From positions 372,001 to 436,000 of the forward strand of contig NZ_JAMXIA010000001.1 in the NCBI RefSeq assembly GCF_025457425.1: 64,000 nucleotides of DNA. The letters are read 5' to 3'. Every line of letters begins with the position of its first letter. Position 1 is the stretch's first letter. This stretch comes from Chryseobacterium foetidum (GTDB lineage: Bacteria > Bacteroidota > Bacteroidia > Flavobacteriales > Weeksellaceae). The notes under the pieces were generated by a model. That model had not been told where the DNA came from and made no database searches. It saw nothing but the letters and a program-made list of their open reading frames with translations. This document shows, one piece after another, positions 1 through 8,455 of this stretch. The position numbers and the translations under genes were made by a program.

Positions 1-753
1 ACTTTGTTTAGACAATAATTTCTCCAGTTCATCAGCAGATTTTGCTCCAATGGTTACCGCAGGAATTCTTGCCTTGTCATCTGGTTCGTAGACAATCATT
101 TTTGCATGTGGAACATCGTCATTAGCCGTGGTTAGAGATCTTATGATTAAACCTTTTGCTCCTTTTTGACCAATTACGGAAGCTGCAAGAAGTTTGTTTT
201 TTGCGGCAGCTAAATAAGCATCAACAGTATTTACATACGTTTGATCCATCGGGTAATTAACGAAGATGATTTTATCTTTAACATCTGCGGAAGTGAGTTT
301 GTTTAAATCTTTCACATCGTTAATCATCATCAGATCTGCAATCAGATCTTTTCCGCCTGTACCTTCAGAATTCCCGAAAGAAAGCATTCTGATGGATTTC
401 CAGTCACCGTTGGATGTTTTAATTTGCAGAGATTCACGCCCACGGATCCAGACGGGAACTTTTACATCCTGTCTCCAGACTTTTTCTGCGCCTGCTTCTT
501 TCAGATTTTTTTCTGCCCAATCTGCAGCTTTAGTGTAACCCGCAGTTCCGCTGAATCTTGCGCCAACACCTTTCGTCAGTTCGCCCAGATTGTTGTATGC
601 AGTTCCGTTAATCATAATTTCATCTGATATTTTTTTGAATTCAGAATGATAATTAAACTTTTCAGCTGCCGGTTTGGGCTTCCTTACAGGTTTTTTCTGT
701 GAAAATAAAAATCCACTCAGAAAGAGTGGAAGTATAATGAGAATTTTTTTCAT
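1..753 (-). CDS. M28 family peptidase (carboxypeptidase Q-like), C-terminus beyond window
   Basis: Reading the minus strand from the ATG at 753 gives 251 codons that run off the left edge without a stop. The protein begins with a signal peptide (MKKILIILPLFLSGFLFSQ). The following region, with the stretch KGAKGLIIRS and the segment ending PAVTIGAKSADEL, looks like the protease-associated (PA) insert that precedes the zinc catalytic domain in secreted M28 aminopeptidases and carboxypeptidase Q. The metal-binding residues would lie beyond the window and cannot be checked. A second, complete M28 lipoprotein lies at 12887. Family call is from overall appearance; exact substrate unknown. Confidence 0.75.
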   Translation of the reverse strand, partial: MKKILIILPLFLSGFLFSQKKPVRKPKPAAEKFNYHSEFKKISDEIMINGTAYNNLGELTKGVGARFSGTAGYTKAADWAEKNLKEAGAEKVWRQDVKVPVWIRGRESLQIKTSNGDWKSIRMLSFGNSEGTGGKDLIADLMMINDVKDLNKLTSADVKDKIIFVNYPMDQTYVNTVDAYLAAAKNKLLAASVIGQKGAKGLIIRSLTTANDDVPHAKMIVYEPDDKARIPAVTIGAKSADELEKLLSKQS

Positions 754-807
754 TTTAAAACTGCCCGAATCATTTCAGAGCATAAATTTAATTAAAAAAT
801 AAAATAA

Positions 808-2052
808 TTACTGTTTCATGTCATACATTAACAATGCTGTAACCAATTTTGGTTCTATAAAAGTACATTTTGGTGGCATTCTTAACTTTAAATCTGAAAT
901 TTTAATCATATCATTAAAACTTACAGGGAAAATCCCAAATCCTACTTTGCCTTCACCGTTATCTACTTTTTCTTTCAGAAGATTGATTCCTGCCAGATTG
1001 GAAGAACCTTTTACGTAAGAGATTTTATCGGAACTGTCTGAATCTTCGATATTTAAAATATCATTGATGATGTATTTGTCTAAAAGATGGTGATCCAGAT
1101 TGTCCAAAGACATTTCCTGAGAACGGAGATCATGTTTTACGTGGAGAGAGTAGTATTTCCCGTCCAAATACATAGAAATATGGAACTTTTGAGAAGGGTA
1201 GTACGGAGTTTCACCTTTTTCGTGAATCAAAAAGTATTTTTCGATTTTCTTTAAAAATTCCTCTGTCGAAAGACCATTGAGATCAGTGACGATACGGTTG
1301 TAATCGTGAATTTTGATAGATTGGTTTGAAACGATAAAGCTGTAAACAAAATTATACGCTTCGGTTCCTGTATGTCTTTTGTTTTTTTCCTTCAAACGCT
1401 GAGCGTGAAGCGCTGTAGAGCCAATTCTGTGGTGCCCGTCAGCGATGTAAAAAGAATCAATCTGGTCAATTACTTCTTTAAACTGCTGAAGTTTTAAACG
1501 GTTATCGATTCTCCAGATTTTATGTCTGATTCCGATGGTGTCTACATGGTTGAAAATTGGAACATTTTTTTCCTCATGATTCATCAGAAGCTCGATTTTC
1601 GGACTCGACTGATAGGTCAGTAAAACCGGTTCTGCCTGCAAATTAACTTTATCTAAATAATGAGCCAGTTTCTCTTTTTTCTGTGGAATGGTACTTTCGT
1701 GTCTTTTGATTTTTCCGTTCCAGAAATCTTCAATACTCGCAAGTCCCATTAAACCTCTGTAAACCTGTTTATTTGGATAAATCTGCTCGTAAAGATAAAA
1801 TGCAGAGCTGTCCTGCACCAAAATATTTTCCTCGAGAAGTTCTTCAAAAGTTGTGCGTATTTTCCTTAGATTCCTGTCTACATCTTTAGATTTGCTCACC
1901 ACATAGGGTTTGATCATATTGATATATGTATTTTCCTTCTGAGCTTTTTCTGTAATCTGAGCCTGAGTGAAATTGTCTAAAGGGTGCGTAGGGAAAGTAG
2001 ACTCATGGTCTTTATGAGGTCTGATTCCGCGGAATGGTCTAAAAACAGGCAT
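808..2052 (-). CDS. DUF1015 family protein
   Basis: A 414-aa cytoplasmic protein of the DUF1015 family: it starts with the family's FRPFRGIRP segment and carries the hallmark ADGHHR at residues 204-209. It lies only 6 bp downstream of serA on the same strand, and serC is the gene before that, so the three probably form one transcript. Its biochemical role is not established. The DGHHR motif resembles the ParB-like motif of archaeal free-serine kinase SerK, which, with the serine-operon context, suggests a role in phosphoserine/serine metabolism; that is inference. Family assignment is firm, function is not. Confidence 0.88.
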   Translation of the reverse strand: MPVFRPFRGIRPHKDHESTFPTHPLDNFTQAQITEKAQKENTYINMIKPYVVSKSKDVDRNLRKIRTTFEELLEENILVQDSSAFYLYEQIYPNKQVYRGLMGLASIEDFWNGKIKRHESTIPQKKEKLAHYLDKVNLQAEPVLLTYQSSPKIELLMNHEEKNVPIFNHVDTIGIRHKIWRIDNRLKLQQFKEVIDQIDSFYIADGHHRIGSTALHAQRLKEKNKRHTGTEAYNFVYSFIVSNQSIKIHDYNRIVTDLNGLSTEEFLKKIEKYFLIHEKGETPYYPSQKFHISMYLDGKYYSLHVKHDLRSQEMSLDNLDHHLLDKYIINDILNIEDSDSSDKISYVKGSSNLAGINLLKEKVDNGEGKVGFGIFPVSFNDMIKISDLKLRMPPKCTFIEPKLVTALLMYDMKQ

Positions 2053-2058
2053 ATTTTA

Positions 2059-3018
2059 TTATATAGTTTGGTTGATTTTAATAATTTGCTCAGCAAGCTC
2101 GAGCCCGATTTTCTCCTGTGCATCCATGGTATTTCCGCCAACGTGTGGTGAAAGTGAAAGATTAGGATTCATGAGAAGAATTAATTCAGGTTTAGGTTCG
2201 TTTTCGAAAACATCAAGAGCTGCACCTGCAACTTTTCCGCTTTCTATAAAGTCGAGTAGGGCAACTTCGTTCAGAACGCCGCCTCTTGCAGTATTTACAA
2301 TAAACACTCCATCTTTCATTTTTTCAAACTGTGGAGTATCAATAATATATTCTTTGGTTTTTGGTGTGTTGATGCTGATAAAATCAGATTCTTTCAGAAA
2401 TTCATCAGTATCGTTTATAGAAGTGATTTCGAAATTTAAACTCTGTCCGTCAAAAAAATTTAATTTTAAAACTTCAGTTCTAGGTTTTCTTGTCAGTACC
2501 TTAATTTTCATACCTAGAGAAATTCCGATTTTTACCACTTCCTGACCGATGCTTCCAAAACCGATAACGCCCAAAGTTTTACCAGAAAGTTCACAGGCTT
2601 TGTTAAACGATTTTTTCATTGCATCAAAATGCGTGTCACCCTCCAAAGGCATCAGCCTGTTGGATTCATGAAGAAATCTCGCAAGAGAAAAAAAATGTCC
2701 GAAAACAAGTTCAGCAACAGATTTTGAGGATGCCGTTGGTGTATTAATGACGTAAAGCCCTTTCTCAATGGCGTATTCCACATCGATGTTGTCCATCCCG
2801 ATACCGCCTCTTCCAACAATTTTCAGGCTTGGGCAGGCATCAATGAGCTCTTTTCTTACTTTGGTTGCACTTCTTACAAGAAGAACACTGACGTTGTTTT
2901 CGTTAATAAAATCAGCAAGGTGATCCTGAGCAACTTTGTGCTCCAAAAACTCGAAACCTGCATTTTTGAGTGCGATTTCTCCACTTTTTGAAATTCCGTC
3001 GTTGGCTAAAATTTTCAT
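2059..3018 (-). CDS. serA: D-3-phosphoglycerate dehydrogenase
   Basis: NAD-dependent 2-hydroxyacid dehydrogenase that oxidises 3-phosphoglycerate to 3-phosphohydroxypyruvate, first step of serine synthesis. Numbered from the upstream ATG at 3024, the Rossmann signature GFGSIG is at 155-160, the catalytic Arg in NTARGG at 247, the acidic residue in FENEP near 276 and the catalytic His in SPHVGG at 294. At about 320 aa it is the short form without the C-terminal ACT regulatory domain. Two ATGs six bases apart are possible (3024 or 3018); the second gives MKILANDG, the usual start for the family. It sits 100 bp after serC and just ahead of the DUF1015 gene. Confidence 0.93.
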   Translation of the reverse strand: MKILANDGISKSGEIALKNAGFEFLEHKVAQDHLADFINENNVSVLLVRSATKVRKELIDACPSLKIVGRGGIGMDNIDVEYAIEKGLYVINTPTASSKSVAELVFGHFFSLARFLHESNRLMPLEGDTHFDAMKKSFNKACELSGKTLGVIGFGSIGQEVVKIGISLGMKIKVLTRKPRTEVLKLNFFDGQSLNFEITSINDTDEFLKESDFISINTPKTKEYIIDTPQFEKMKDGVFIVNTARGGVLNEVALLDFIESGKVAGAALDVFENEPKPELILLMNPNLSLSPHVGGNTMDAQEKIGLELAEQIIKINQTI

Positions 3019-3124
3019 GCTCATTTTATTTAGTGAATATCAGACATCAGAAAAAGAAAAATCCTGTTCCAATGTCTGATATTTTACTTTTAATTATATT
3101 AAAAATTGGGTCGTCTAATATAAG

Positions 3125-4189
3125 TTATTTTATTGAATTCATCACATCAACCAAAACCTGCACGCTTTCAATAGGTAAGGCATTGTAAATACTTGCACGA
3201 TATCCCCCTAAACTGCGGTGACCGTTTAGCCCGCTGATGCCTGCAGATTTCCACGCAGTATCAAATTCTTCTTTCCTGGAATCATCAATTAATTTAAATG
3301 AAACATTCATCAAAGAACGGTCTTCGTCACGACAATACGTCTCAAATAAAGGATGATTATCAATGGTATCGTATAATAATTTAGCTTTGGCAATATTTCT
3401 TTCTTCAGCAGCTGCGATTCCACCATTGTTTTCCAAATGCTGTAATGTAAGCAAAGTAGCATAAACAGGGAAGACCGGTGGTGTATTGTACATAGATTCT
3501 TTAGAAATATGCTGAGAATAATCAAGAATTGAGAACATATTTTCTCTTCCTGTTTTTCCTAAAATTTCTTTTTTAATAACCACTAAAGTAACTCCGGCAG
3601 GGCCCATATTTTTCTGAGCTCCGGCGTAGATTAAATCAAATTTAGAGAAATCCAGTTGTCTTGAAAAAATATCTGAACTCATGTCGCAAACCATTAAAGT
3701 ATCCACTTCAGGAAATTCTTTAATCTGCGTTCCGTAGATGGTATTGTTTGATGTACAGTGGAAATAATCGTATTCTGAACCTACTTTATAATCTTTAGGA
3801 ATGTAAGAATAATTGTCTTCTTTTGAAGAACCCACCACATCAACTTCGCCCACTTTCTTTGCTTCTTTAATGGCTCCGGCAGCCCAAACTCCTGTATCCA
3901 GATAAGCAGTTTTACCACCAACCTTCAGGATATTGTAAGGCACCATTGCAAACTGTAAGCTCGCACCGCCACCCAAATAAAGCACTTCATAATCATCACC
4001 AAGATTCATTAATCTTTTTACAATGGCACGCGCTTCATCCATTACAGCTACAAAATCTTTACTTCTGTGGGAAATCTCAAGAAGAGACAAACCAATTCCG
4101 TTAAAATCTAAAATTGCTTCCGCTGATTTCTGAAAGACTTCCTGAGGTAAGATACAAGGTCCTGCGCTGAAGTTGTGCTTTTTGCCCAT
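3125..4189 (-). CDS. serC: Phosphoserine aminotransferase
   Basis: PLP enzyme (354 aa) converting 3-phosphohydroxypyruvate plus glutamate to phosphoserine; in this class it also serves pyridoxal phosphate synthesis in some bacteria. The N-terminus KHNFSAGPCILP is the family hallmark, and the PLP-binding lysine is K193 in YAGAQKNMGPAG. Length is normal. First gene of a serC-serA-DUF1015 unit on the minus strand. No serB (phosphoserine phosphatase) is in the window. The ferredoxin gene upstream on the same strand is separated by a strong terminator, so serC should have its own promoter in the 4190-4264 gap. Confidence 0.95.
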   Translation of the reverse strand: MGKKHNFSAGPCILPQEVFQKSAEAILDFNGIGLSLLEISHRSKDFVAVMDEARAIVKRLMNLGDDYEVLYLGGGASLQFAMVPYNILKVGGKTAYLDTGVWAAGAIKEAKKVGEVDVVGSSKEDNYSYIPKDYKVGSEYDYFHCTSNNTIYGTQIKEFPEVDTLMVCDMSSDIFSRQLDFSKFDLIYAGAQKNMGPAGVTLVVIKKEILGKTGRENMFSILDYSQHISKESMYNTPPVFPVYATLLTLQHLENNGGIAAAEERNIAKAKLLYDTIDNHPLFETYCRDEDRSLMNVSFKLIDDSRKEEFDTAWKSAGISGLNGHRSLGGYRASIYNALPIESVQVLVDVMNSIK

Positions 4190-4264
4190 AATTTCAAATT
4201 GTTTTTTGCAGTTTCTAAGCTGCGGTTTATTTATTAGAGTTTATATTTTTAAAAGTTTAAAGAT

Positions 4265-4296
4265 AAAAAAAAACCGCCTCATTTCAGTTGAGACGG
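4265..4296 (-). terminator. Intrinsic terminator of the ferredoxin gene
   Basis: Read on the minus strand: arm CCGTCTCA, loop ACTGAAA, arm TGAGGCGG (one G-T pair), then nine T. It starts 6 bp after the ferredoxin stop codon. Arms and T-run are almost the same as in the hairpins at both ends of the insertion sequence near 29.6 and 31.3 kb. Confidence 0.85.
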
Positions 4297-4302
4297 CATA
4301 TT

Positions 4303-4653
4303 TTATTCACCATGAAGGAAAGCTTTTTTCTCAAGCAGTGCTTCTTCTGTTTCTACGTGGTCTTCATCCGGTACACAACAGTCTACAGGACAGACAGCAG
4401 CACATTGAGGCTCTTCGTGGAAGCCTTTACATTCTGTACATTTATCTGTTACAATAAAGTAAACATCGTCGCTCACAGGTTCCTGCGGAGAATCTGCATC
4501 TATTGTAAGTCCGGAAGGCATCGTCACTTTTCCGCTGAGTTCTGTTCCTTCAGAAGCTTTCCAGTCTACGGCACCTTCATATATTGCATTGTTGGGACAT
4601 TCCGGTTCGCAGGCTCCGCAATTAATGCATTCATCAGTTATTTTAATAGCCAT
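4303..4653 (-). CDS. 4Fe-4S dicluster ferredoxin
   Basis: Small (116 aa) acidic electron carrier with two cluster motifs: CINCGACEPECP near the N-terminus and CTECKGFHEEPQCAAVCP around residues 72-90, the second with the longer spacing typical of YfhL-type bacterial ferredoxins. Between them is a 35-residue insert. It is divergently transcribed from the acyl-CoA reductase at 4711, with 57 bp between the starts; the pairing suggests a shared regulatory region or a redox link, which is inference. It ends in its own terminator. Confidence 0.92.
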   Translation of the reverse strand: MAIKITDECINCGACEPECPNNAIYEGAVDWKASEGTELSGKVTMPSGLTIDADSPQEPVSDDVYFIVTDKCTECKGFHEEPQCAAVCPVDCCVPDEDHVETEEALLEKKAFLHGE

Positions 4654-4666
4654 CGCTAATTTTTTT

Positions 4667-4674
4667 TAAATTTG
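4667..4674 (+). promoter_or_regulatory. Putative Bacteroidota -7 box (TAAATTTG)
   Basis: TAAATTTG matches TAnnTTTG and lies 36 bp before the ATG at 4711. No clear TTG -33 element is present, so this is a candidate only. Confidence 0.4.
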
Positions 4675-4710
4675 CACAAAATTACGAAATATTCCCAAAC
4701 GAAACGAATT

Positions 4711-5745
4711 ATGAATGTGGAGCAGAGAGTTTTAGAACTTATCCATTTAAGTGACTGGATAAAAGCATATTTATCAAAAAATCCCGAGAATTTTAATGAA
4801 AATGATCTGGAATTTGAGCAAATATTGAAAAGATCCGAAATTGAAAATCCGTGGTTTACACAGGAAAATCAAAAATCAGCTCTTGAACAGTGGATTTCTG
4901 TTTTAAATCGTACCCAAATTGAGCAGTGGCTGAGCGAATATTCCGAAAATAAAGTTCAGAAGAGAGTCGGGCTGATACTTGCAGGAAATATTCCGATGGT
5001 GGGATTTCATGATGTGATTTCTGTGATTCTGAGCAATCATATTCCGGTCATTAAATTATCTTTCAAAGACAAATTAATGCTTCCTTTTTTACTTAAAAAG
5101 TGGAAAGAATTCTCCAATGGGAATCTTCAATATGAAATTGTAGAGAGACTTGAAGATTTTGATGCAGTAATAGCCACAGGAAGCAACAATACAGCGCGTT
5201 ATCTTGAGTATTATTTCAAAAAACATCCTTCAATCATACGTAAAAACAGAACTTCTGTAGCCGTAATTTCAGGAAATGAAACCGAGGAAGAACTGAAGCT
5301 TTTGGCTAAAGATATTTTCCAGTATTTTGGTTTGGGATGCAGAAATGTGACCCGACTTTTTGTGCCAAAAGATTTTTTAATCGACAGAATTTTTGAGAGT
5401 TTTATTGATTTTAAAGAAATCATCAATCATAATAAATACGCCAATAATTACGATTACAACCGTGCAGTTTATCTTTTAAATCAGGATAAATTCTGGGATA
5501 ACAATTTTGTTATGTTGAAAGAAGATGAAAAGCTATTCAGTCCGCTTTCTGTGATTCATTTCAGCAGGTATGAAAATTTGGATGAAGTGAGAAACTTTCT
5601 AGCTGAAAATGAAGAAAGTATTCAATGCGTAGTTTCTAAAGCTGAAGGTTTTGAAAATGCAGTTCCTTTTGGTGAAGCTCAGAATCCGAGCCTTGATACG
5701 TATGCGGATAATGTGGACACAATGAAATTTCTCTCAGAGATCTGA
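4711..5745 (+). CDS. Acyl-CoA reductase, LuxC-like
   Basis: 344-aa protein of the aldehyde dehydrogenase superfamily, LuxC-type acyl-CoA reductase group. Visible signs are the segment RVGLILAGNIPMVGFHDV near 85-102, ATGSNNTARYLE near 155-166, and the likely nucleophilic Cys210 in YFGLGCRNVTRLF. The open frame begins at 4672, but the ATG at 4711 lies downstream of the candidate promoter and gives the cleaner start MNVEQRV. The expected reaction is NAD(P)H-dependent reduction of an acyl-CoA to the aldehyde; the substrate cannot be told from sequence. The divergent ferredoxin neighbour fits a redox role. Confidence 0.82.
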   Translation: MNVEQRVLELIHLSDWIKAYLSKNPENFNENDLEFEQILKRSEIENPWFTQENQKSALEQWISVLNRTQIEQWLSEYSENKVQKRVGLILAGNIPMVGFHDVISVILSNHIPVIKLSFKDKLMLPFLLKKWKEFSNGNLQYEIVERLEDFDAVIATGSNNTARYLEYYFKKHPSIIRKNRTSVAVISGNETEEELKLLAKDIFQYFGLGCRNVTRLFVPKDFLIDRIFESFIDFKEIINHNKYANNYDYNRAVYLLNQDKFWDNNFVMLKEDEKLFSPLSVIHFSRYENLDEVRNFLAENEESIQCVVSKAEGFENAVPFGEAQNPSLDTYADNVDTMKFLSEI

Positions 5746-5782
5746 TAATTTTTTGTATCTTCATCCTACCAAAATCCAGAAT

Positions 5783-6232
5783 ATGAAAAAGCTGATTGTC
5801 TTTTCGGCATTGATTTTATCACAACTCTTTTTCTCGCAGACGACAGGAGGAATCAGGGTGGTTGAAAGCAAAAAAACAGACCTGAAATCTGAACTTTCTA
5901 AAGATAAGATAAAACTGTATGATTCTAATTTTCAAAGCTTTGTGTTGGCAATGAAAAATTCAGATAAAACAAAGATTTCTTCTTTACTTTCAGAAAAGGT
6001 GAAGGAAATAGTAACGGATGATCATATTAAAAAACTTTCAGGAGGCATCAGTTTCGACAGAAAAATGGAAGTTTACAAAAGCGGTTATCAGACGATTATC
6101 AACAATGAAACGTATCCTGCGATTCAGTATAAATTTGTGGATGACAAATCTGTACCGCCGGCTGACCTTGTGACGGCAATCTTCGAAGAGGACGGGAAAA
6201 TTTTAGGTATAAAACCTGAATTCAGACAATAA
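5783..6232 (+). CDS. Secreted hypothetical protein
   Basis: 149-aa protein with a signal peptide (MKKLIVFSALILSQLFFSQ); cleavage would be after the Ser-Gln or just beyond. The mature part is charged and lysine-rich with no cysteine and no motif I recognise; it ends in a small domain containing EEDGKILGIKPEF, reminiscent of secreted NTF2-like folds, a weak guess. The open frame extends upstream to 5753, but the ATG at 5783 starts the signal peptide. It follows the reductase by 37 bp and precedes the Bax-inhibitor gene by 24 bp, so it may be co-transcribed with either. Confidence 0.7.
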   Translation: MKKLIVFSALILSQLFFSQTTGGIRVVESKKTDLKSELSKDKIKLYDSNFQSFVLAMKNSDKTKISSLLSEKVKEIVTDDHIKKLSGGISFDRKMEVYKSGYQTIINNETYPAIQYKFVDDKSVPPADLVTAIFEEDGKILGIKPEFRQ

Positions 6233-6256
6233 AATTTAAACAGATATTATATAATT

Positions 6257-6946
6257 ATGAACACGAATGTTTTAGTATCGCATTCTACAGACATCGAGAG
6301 AGGCGATTTTTACAGAAAAACTTACACGCACGTTGCTTTGGCAATTTTAGCATTTATCGGTGTTGAAACGGTATTGCTCAATATTGTTCCTGCTGAAGTG
6401 ATCTACCTGATGATCGGGCAGCGATACAGTTGGCTACTTATTTTGGGAGTTTTTTGGCTTGCATCTTTTTTAGCTACAAAATGGACTTTATCTCAAAGTA
6501 AGGCAGTACAGTATTTAGGTTTAGGTGTTTATATTTTACTTGAGGCTGCGATTTTCTTGCCAATGATTTATTATGCAATGGCTCAAGAAGGAGCTGGAAA
6601 CATTATCGTTCAGGCAGCAACACTTACCATCGCAATGTTTGCGGGAATTTCAGCAATCGCTTTCACGTCAAAGAGAGATTTTTCATTCTTAAGAAATATT
6701 ATTACCATCGGCGGTTTCATCGCAATTGGACTGATTGTGGGTGGAATGCTTTTCGGTTTTAATCTTGGTCTTTGGTTCTCTGTGGGTATGGTGATTTTGG
6801 CTTCTGCAACGATTCTGTACCAGACCAGCAAACTGAAAGATTCTTATGCAACAGATCAATACGTTGGAGCAGCTTTACAGCTTTTCGCTTCGATTATGCT
6901 TTTGTTTTGGTATATTTTAAGTATTTTAATGAGCAGAAGAAGTTAA
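6257..6946 (+). CDS. Bax inhibitor-1/YccA family membrane protein
   Basis: 229-aa integral membrane protein with seven hydrophobic segments, short loops, and a hydrophilic N-terminus of about 20 residues. The layout and the segments TYTHVALAILAFIG, MFAGISAIAFTSKRDFSFL and YVGAALQLFASIMLLF fit the BI-1/YccA family, members of which are pH-sensitive calcium-leak channels or FtsH modulators. A strong hairpin terminator follows 24 bp after the stop. Family call is confident; physiological role in this organism is not known. Confidence 0.88.
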   Translation: MNTNVLVSHSTDIERGDFYRKTYTHVALAILAFIGVETVLLNIVPAEVIYLMIGQRYSWLLILGVFWLASFLATKWTLSQSKAVQYLGLGVYILLEAAIFLPMIYYAMAQEGAGNIIVQAATLTIAMFAGISAIAFTSKRDFSFLRNIITIGGFIAIGLIVGGMLFGFNLGLWFSVGMVILASATILYQTSKLKDSYATDQYVGAALQLFASIMLLFWYILSILMSRRS

Positions 6947-6970
6947 TAAACAACTTTAAAAACAATAAAA

Positions 6971-7003
6971 CAGCCGCTGATTTTCAGCGGCTGTTTCTTT
7001 TTG
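6971..7003. terminator. Intrinsic terminator between converging genes
   Basis: Perfect 10-bp stem CAGCCGCTGA/TCAGCGGCTG with a 3-nt loop, followed by a T-rich tail on the plus strand. The A-rich left flank makes it usable from the minus strand too. Confidence 0.88.
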
Positions 7004-7029
7004 AATAAGAATTTATAAAGAGAATTTTC

Positions 7030-7365
7030 TTAAAATGTGAGTTTTTTAGTTTTGGTATTAAAGACAATAAAATCTCTTTCTCCTGGTAGTTTTTCAAGTT
7101 CATCGACTTTAATCAACTTTAAGTTTTTCGGCTTGTAAATGGTAATTTCATTTTTTTCAGTATCACAAATGGTCTTTTCGGCTTCGCAATTGAAATATTC
7201 AGACTTAAAAGAAACGTTTCCTGTGTAAGTTACCATATTCTTTCCTTTATTCACTTGCCTAAAATCTCCTTTAAACTGAAGTGTATTTTCCTGTTTCTCC
7301 TGCGCAAAGATTAAAGTTGAAACTGTAATCATCACACCTCCCAAAAGTAGTTTTACGTTCATCAT
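7030..7365 (-). CDS. Small secreted hypothetical protein, possible OstA/LptA-like fold
   Basis: 111-aa protein with an N-terminal signal peptide ending near IFAQ. The mature part alternates short beta-strand-like segments; the piece MVTYTGNVSFKSEYFNCEAEKT resembles one strand repeat of OstA/LptA domains, but it is too short to be a full LptA, so that is only a hint. Two cysteines lie close together (in FNCEAE and ICDTE). It is the second gene of a minus-strand pair, 12 bp after the GLPGLI gene, so a shared transcript is likely. Confidence 0.62.
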   Translation of the reverse strand: MMNVKLLLGGVMITVSTLIFAQEKQENTLQFKGDFRQVNKGKNMVTYTGNVSFKSEYFNCEAEKTICDTEKNEITIYKPKNLKLIKVDELEKLPGERDFIVFNTKTKKLTF

Positions 7366-7377
7366 AATTAAGTATTT

Positions 7378-8241
7378 TTAAGGTTTATATAATTCAAGGT
7401 TTAAGTAATTGTTTTCATTTTTCAGACTTTCTTTTCGGGCTTTTTCAGATTCTCTCATCATCTCTTCCTGCGAATAGCTTTTTCCATTAAAAGTCATTGA
7501 TGTAACCACAGCTCCGGAGGTCGATAAAATGGCTTGTCGCATATCTTTCACAGGATCTTTCCTGTAATCCTGCCAGTATTTTTTAAATTTTTCCTCATCC
7601 AAAACGATTTCCCTTCCTGTGATTCTGTGTTTTTTTTCAGGTTCTGAAGAAGTAACTTTTTTAGTTCCAACCAAAATGAAAGTATGATCTTTTTTAGAGT
7701 CTTCAATTTTTACGATAAGTCCTGGAAGACCATAAAATTGATGCGGACCGTCCTGAATAGGAATTTCCGGTGCAAACCAGGCAATCCATTCCCTGCCTGC
7801 AAATTTTGTTGTTGCTTTCTGTACCTTGTGACCTAATACTTCAGATTTTTCTTTTGACACTTTCCATTCAGGTTTTTTTGACAGAGTAATTGCTAGTGGG
7901 ATAGAACCTGGCGAAATTTTATAGACAGTTTCATATGATGGGTATTTTTTGGATACTTCAGCTCTTACTGCAGGCTGCCGTATTTCTGTGAGATCAATAG
8001 GTTTTCCACCTCCTCCGTTCATCTGTTTTAAACTTGCATCAAGAATGGAATCTTCAACAATTTTTTTCTGACTTAAAAATCTGGAACCCTCAGTTTTCGT
8101 TTCAAGAACCATATTTTCAAGGGTAACTTTTTCTCTGTTGAGGGAATCTGGTTTAAATTTATATTCGTAGATAAACTGTGTAGACTGAGCTGATAAAACT
8201 CCTGCCATCAGACAAAAAACTGCAGTAGAAATTATTTTCAT
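7378..8241 (-). CDS. GLPGLI family protein
   Basis: 287-aa secreted protein with a signal peptide (MKIISTAVFCLMAGVLSAQ). It carries the family-defining motif in FYGLPGLIVKIED near residues 168-180, preceded by EWIAWFAPEIPIQDGPHQF, exactly the arrangement of the GLPGLI family (TIGR01200) restricted mainly to Bacteroidota. The function of the family is unknown; in this phylum copies often sit near TonB-dependent receptors, none of which are seen here. Probably co-transcribed with the small secreted gene that follows. Confidence 0.92.
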   Translation of the reverse strand: MKIISTAVFCLMAGVLSAQSTQFIYEYKFKPDSLNREKVTLENMVLETKTEGSRFLSQKKIVEDSILDASLKQMNGGGGKPIDLTEIRQPAVRAEVSKKYPSYETVYKISPGSIPLAITLSKKPEWKVSKEKSEVLGHKVQKATTKFAGREWIAWFAPEIPIQDGPHQFYGLPGLIVKIEDSKKDHTFILVGTKKVTSSEPEKKHRITGREIVLDEEKFKKYWQDYRKDPVKDMRQAILSTSGAVVTSMTFNGKSYSQEEMMRESEKARKESLKNENNYLNLELYKP

Positions 8242-8455
8242 AAACTATTTTTTAAATCACTTTAACTGGGAATAAAAGTAAAAATTAATCCCGATTAAAA
8301 TCACGGGATAATGAAAAAAATAACATATTTTAACCTTTACGTTAGAATATTTAGAAAAGCGTACTGAAAATTAACAAAACAGTACGAAAGTCATTTGGAA
8401 AGCCAGTCTTTTCAACAACATTATTTTTATCTTTACCTATTAAAAATTTAAATAA
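8242..8455. other. Intergenic region between divergent genes
   Basis: 214 bp between the divergent GLPGLI and DsbA-like genes. It holds a short hairpin (ATCCCG at 8289-8294 with CGGGAT at 8305-8310) and, on the plus strand, the -7-like octamer TATCTTTA at 8428-8435, 20 bp before the ATG at 8456. Nothing else recognised. Confidence 0.5.

Noticed and set aside
266..627. Open frames on the plus strand opposite the M28 peptidase
   Set aside because: They are antisense to a clear signal-peptide-bearing coding region and encode no recognisable domain.
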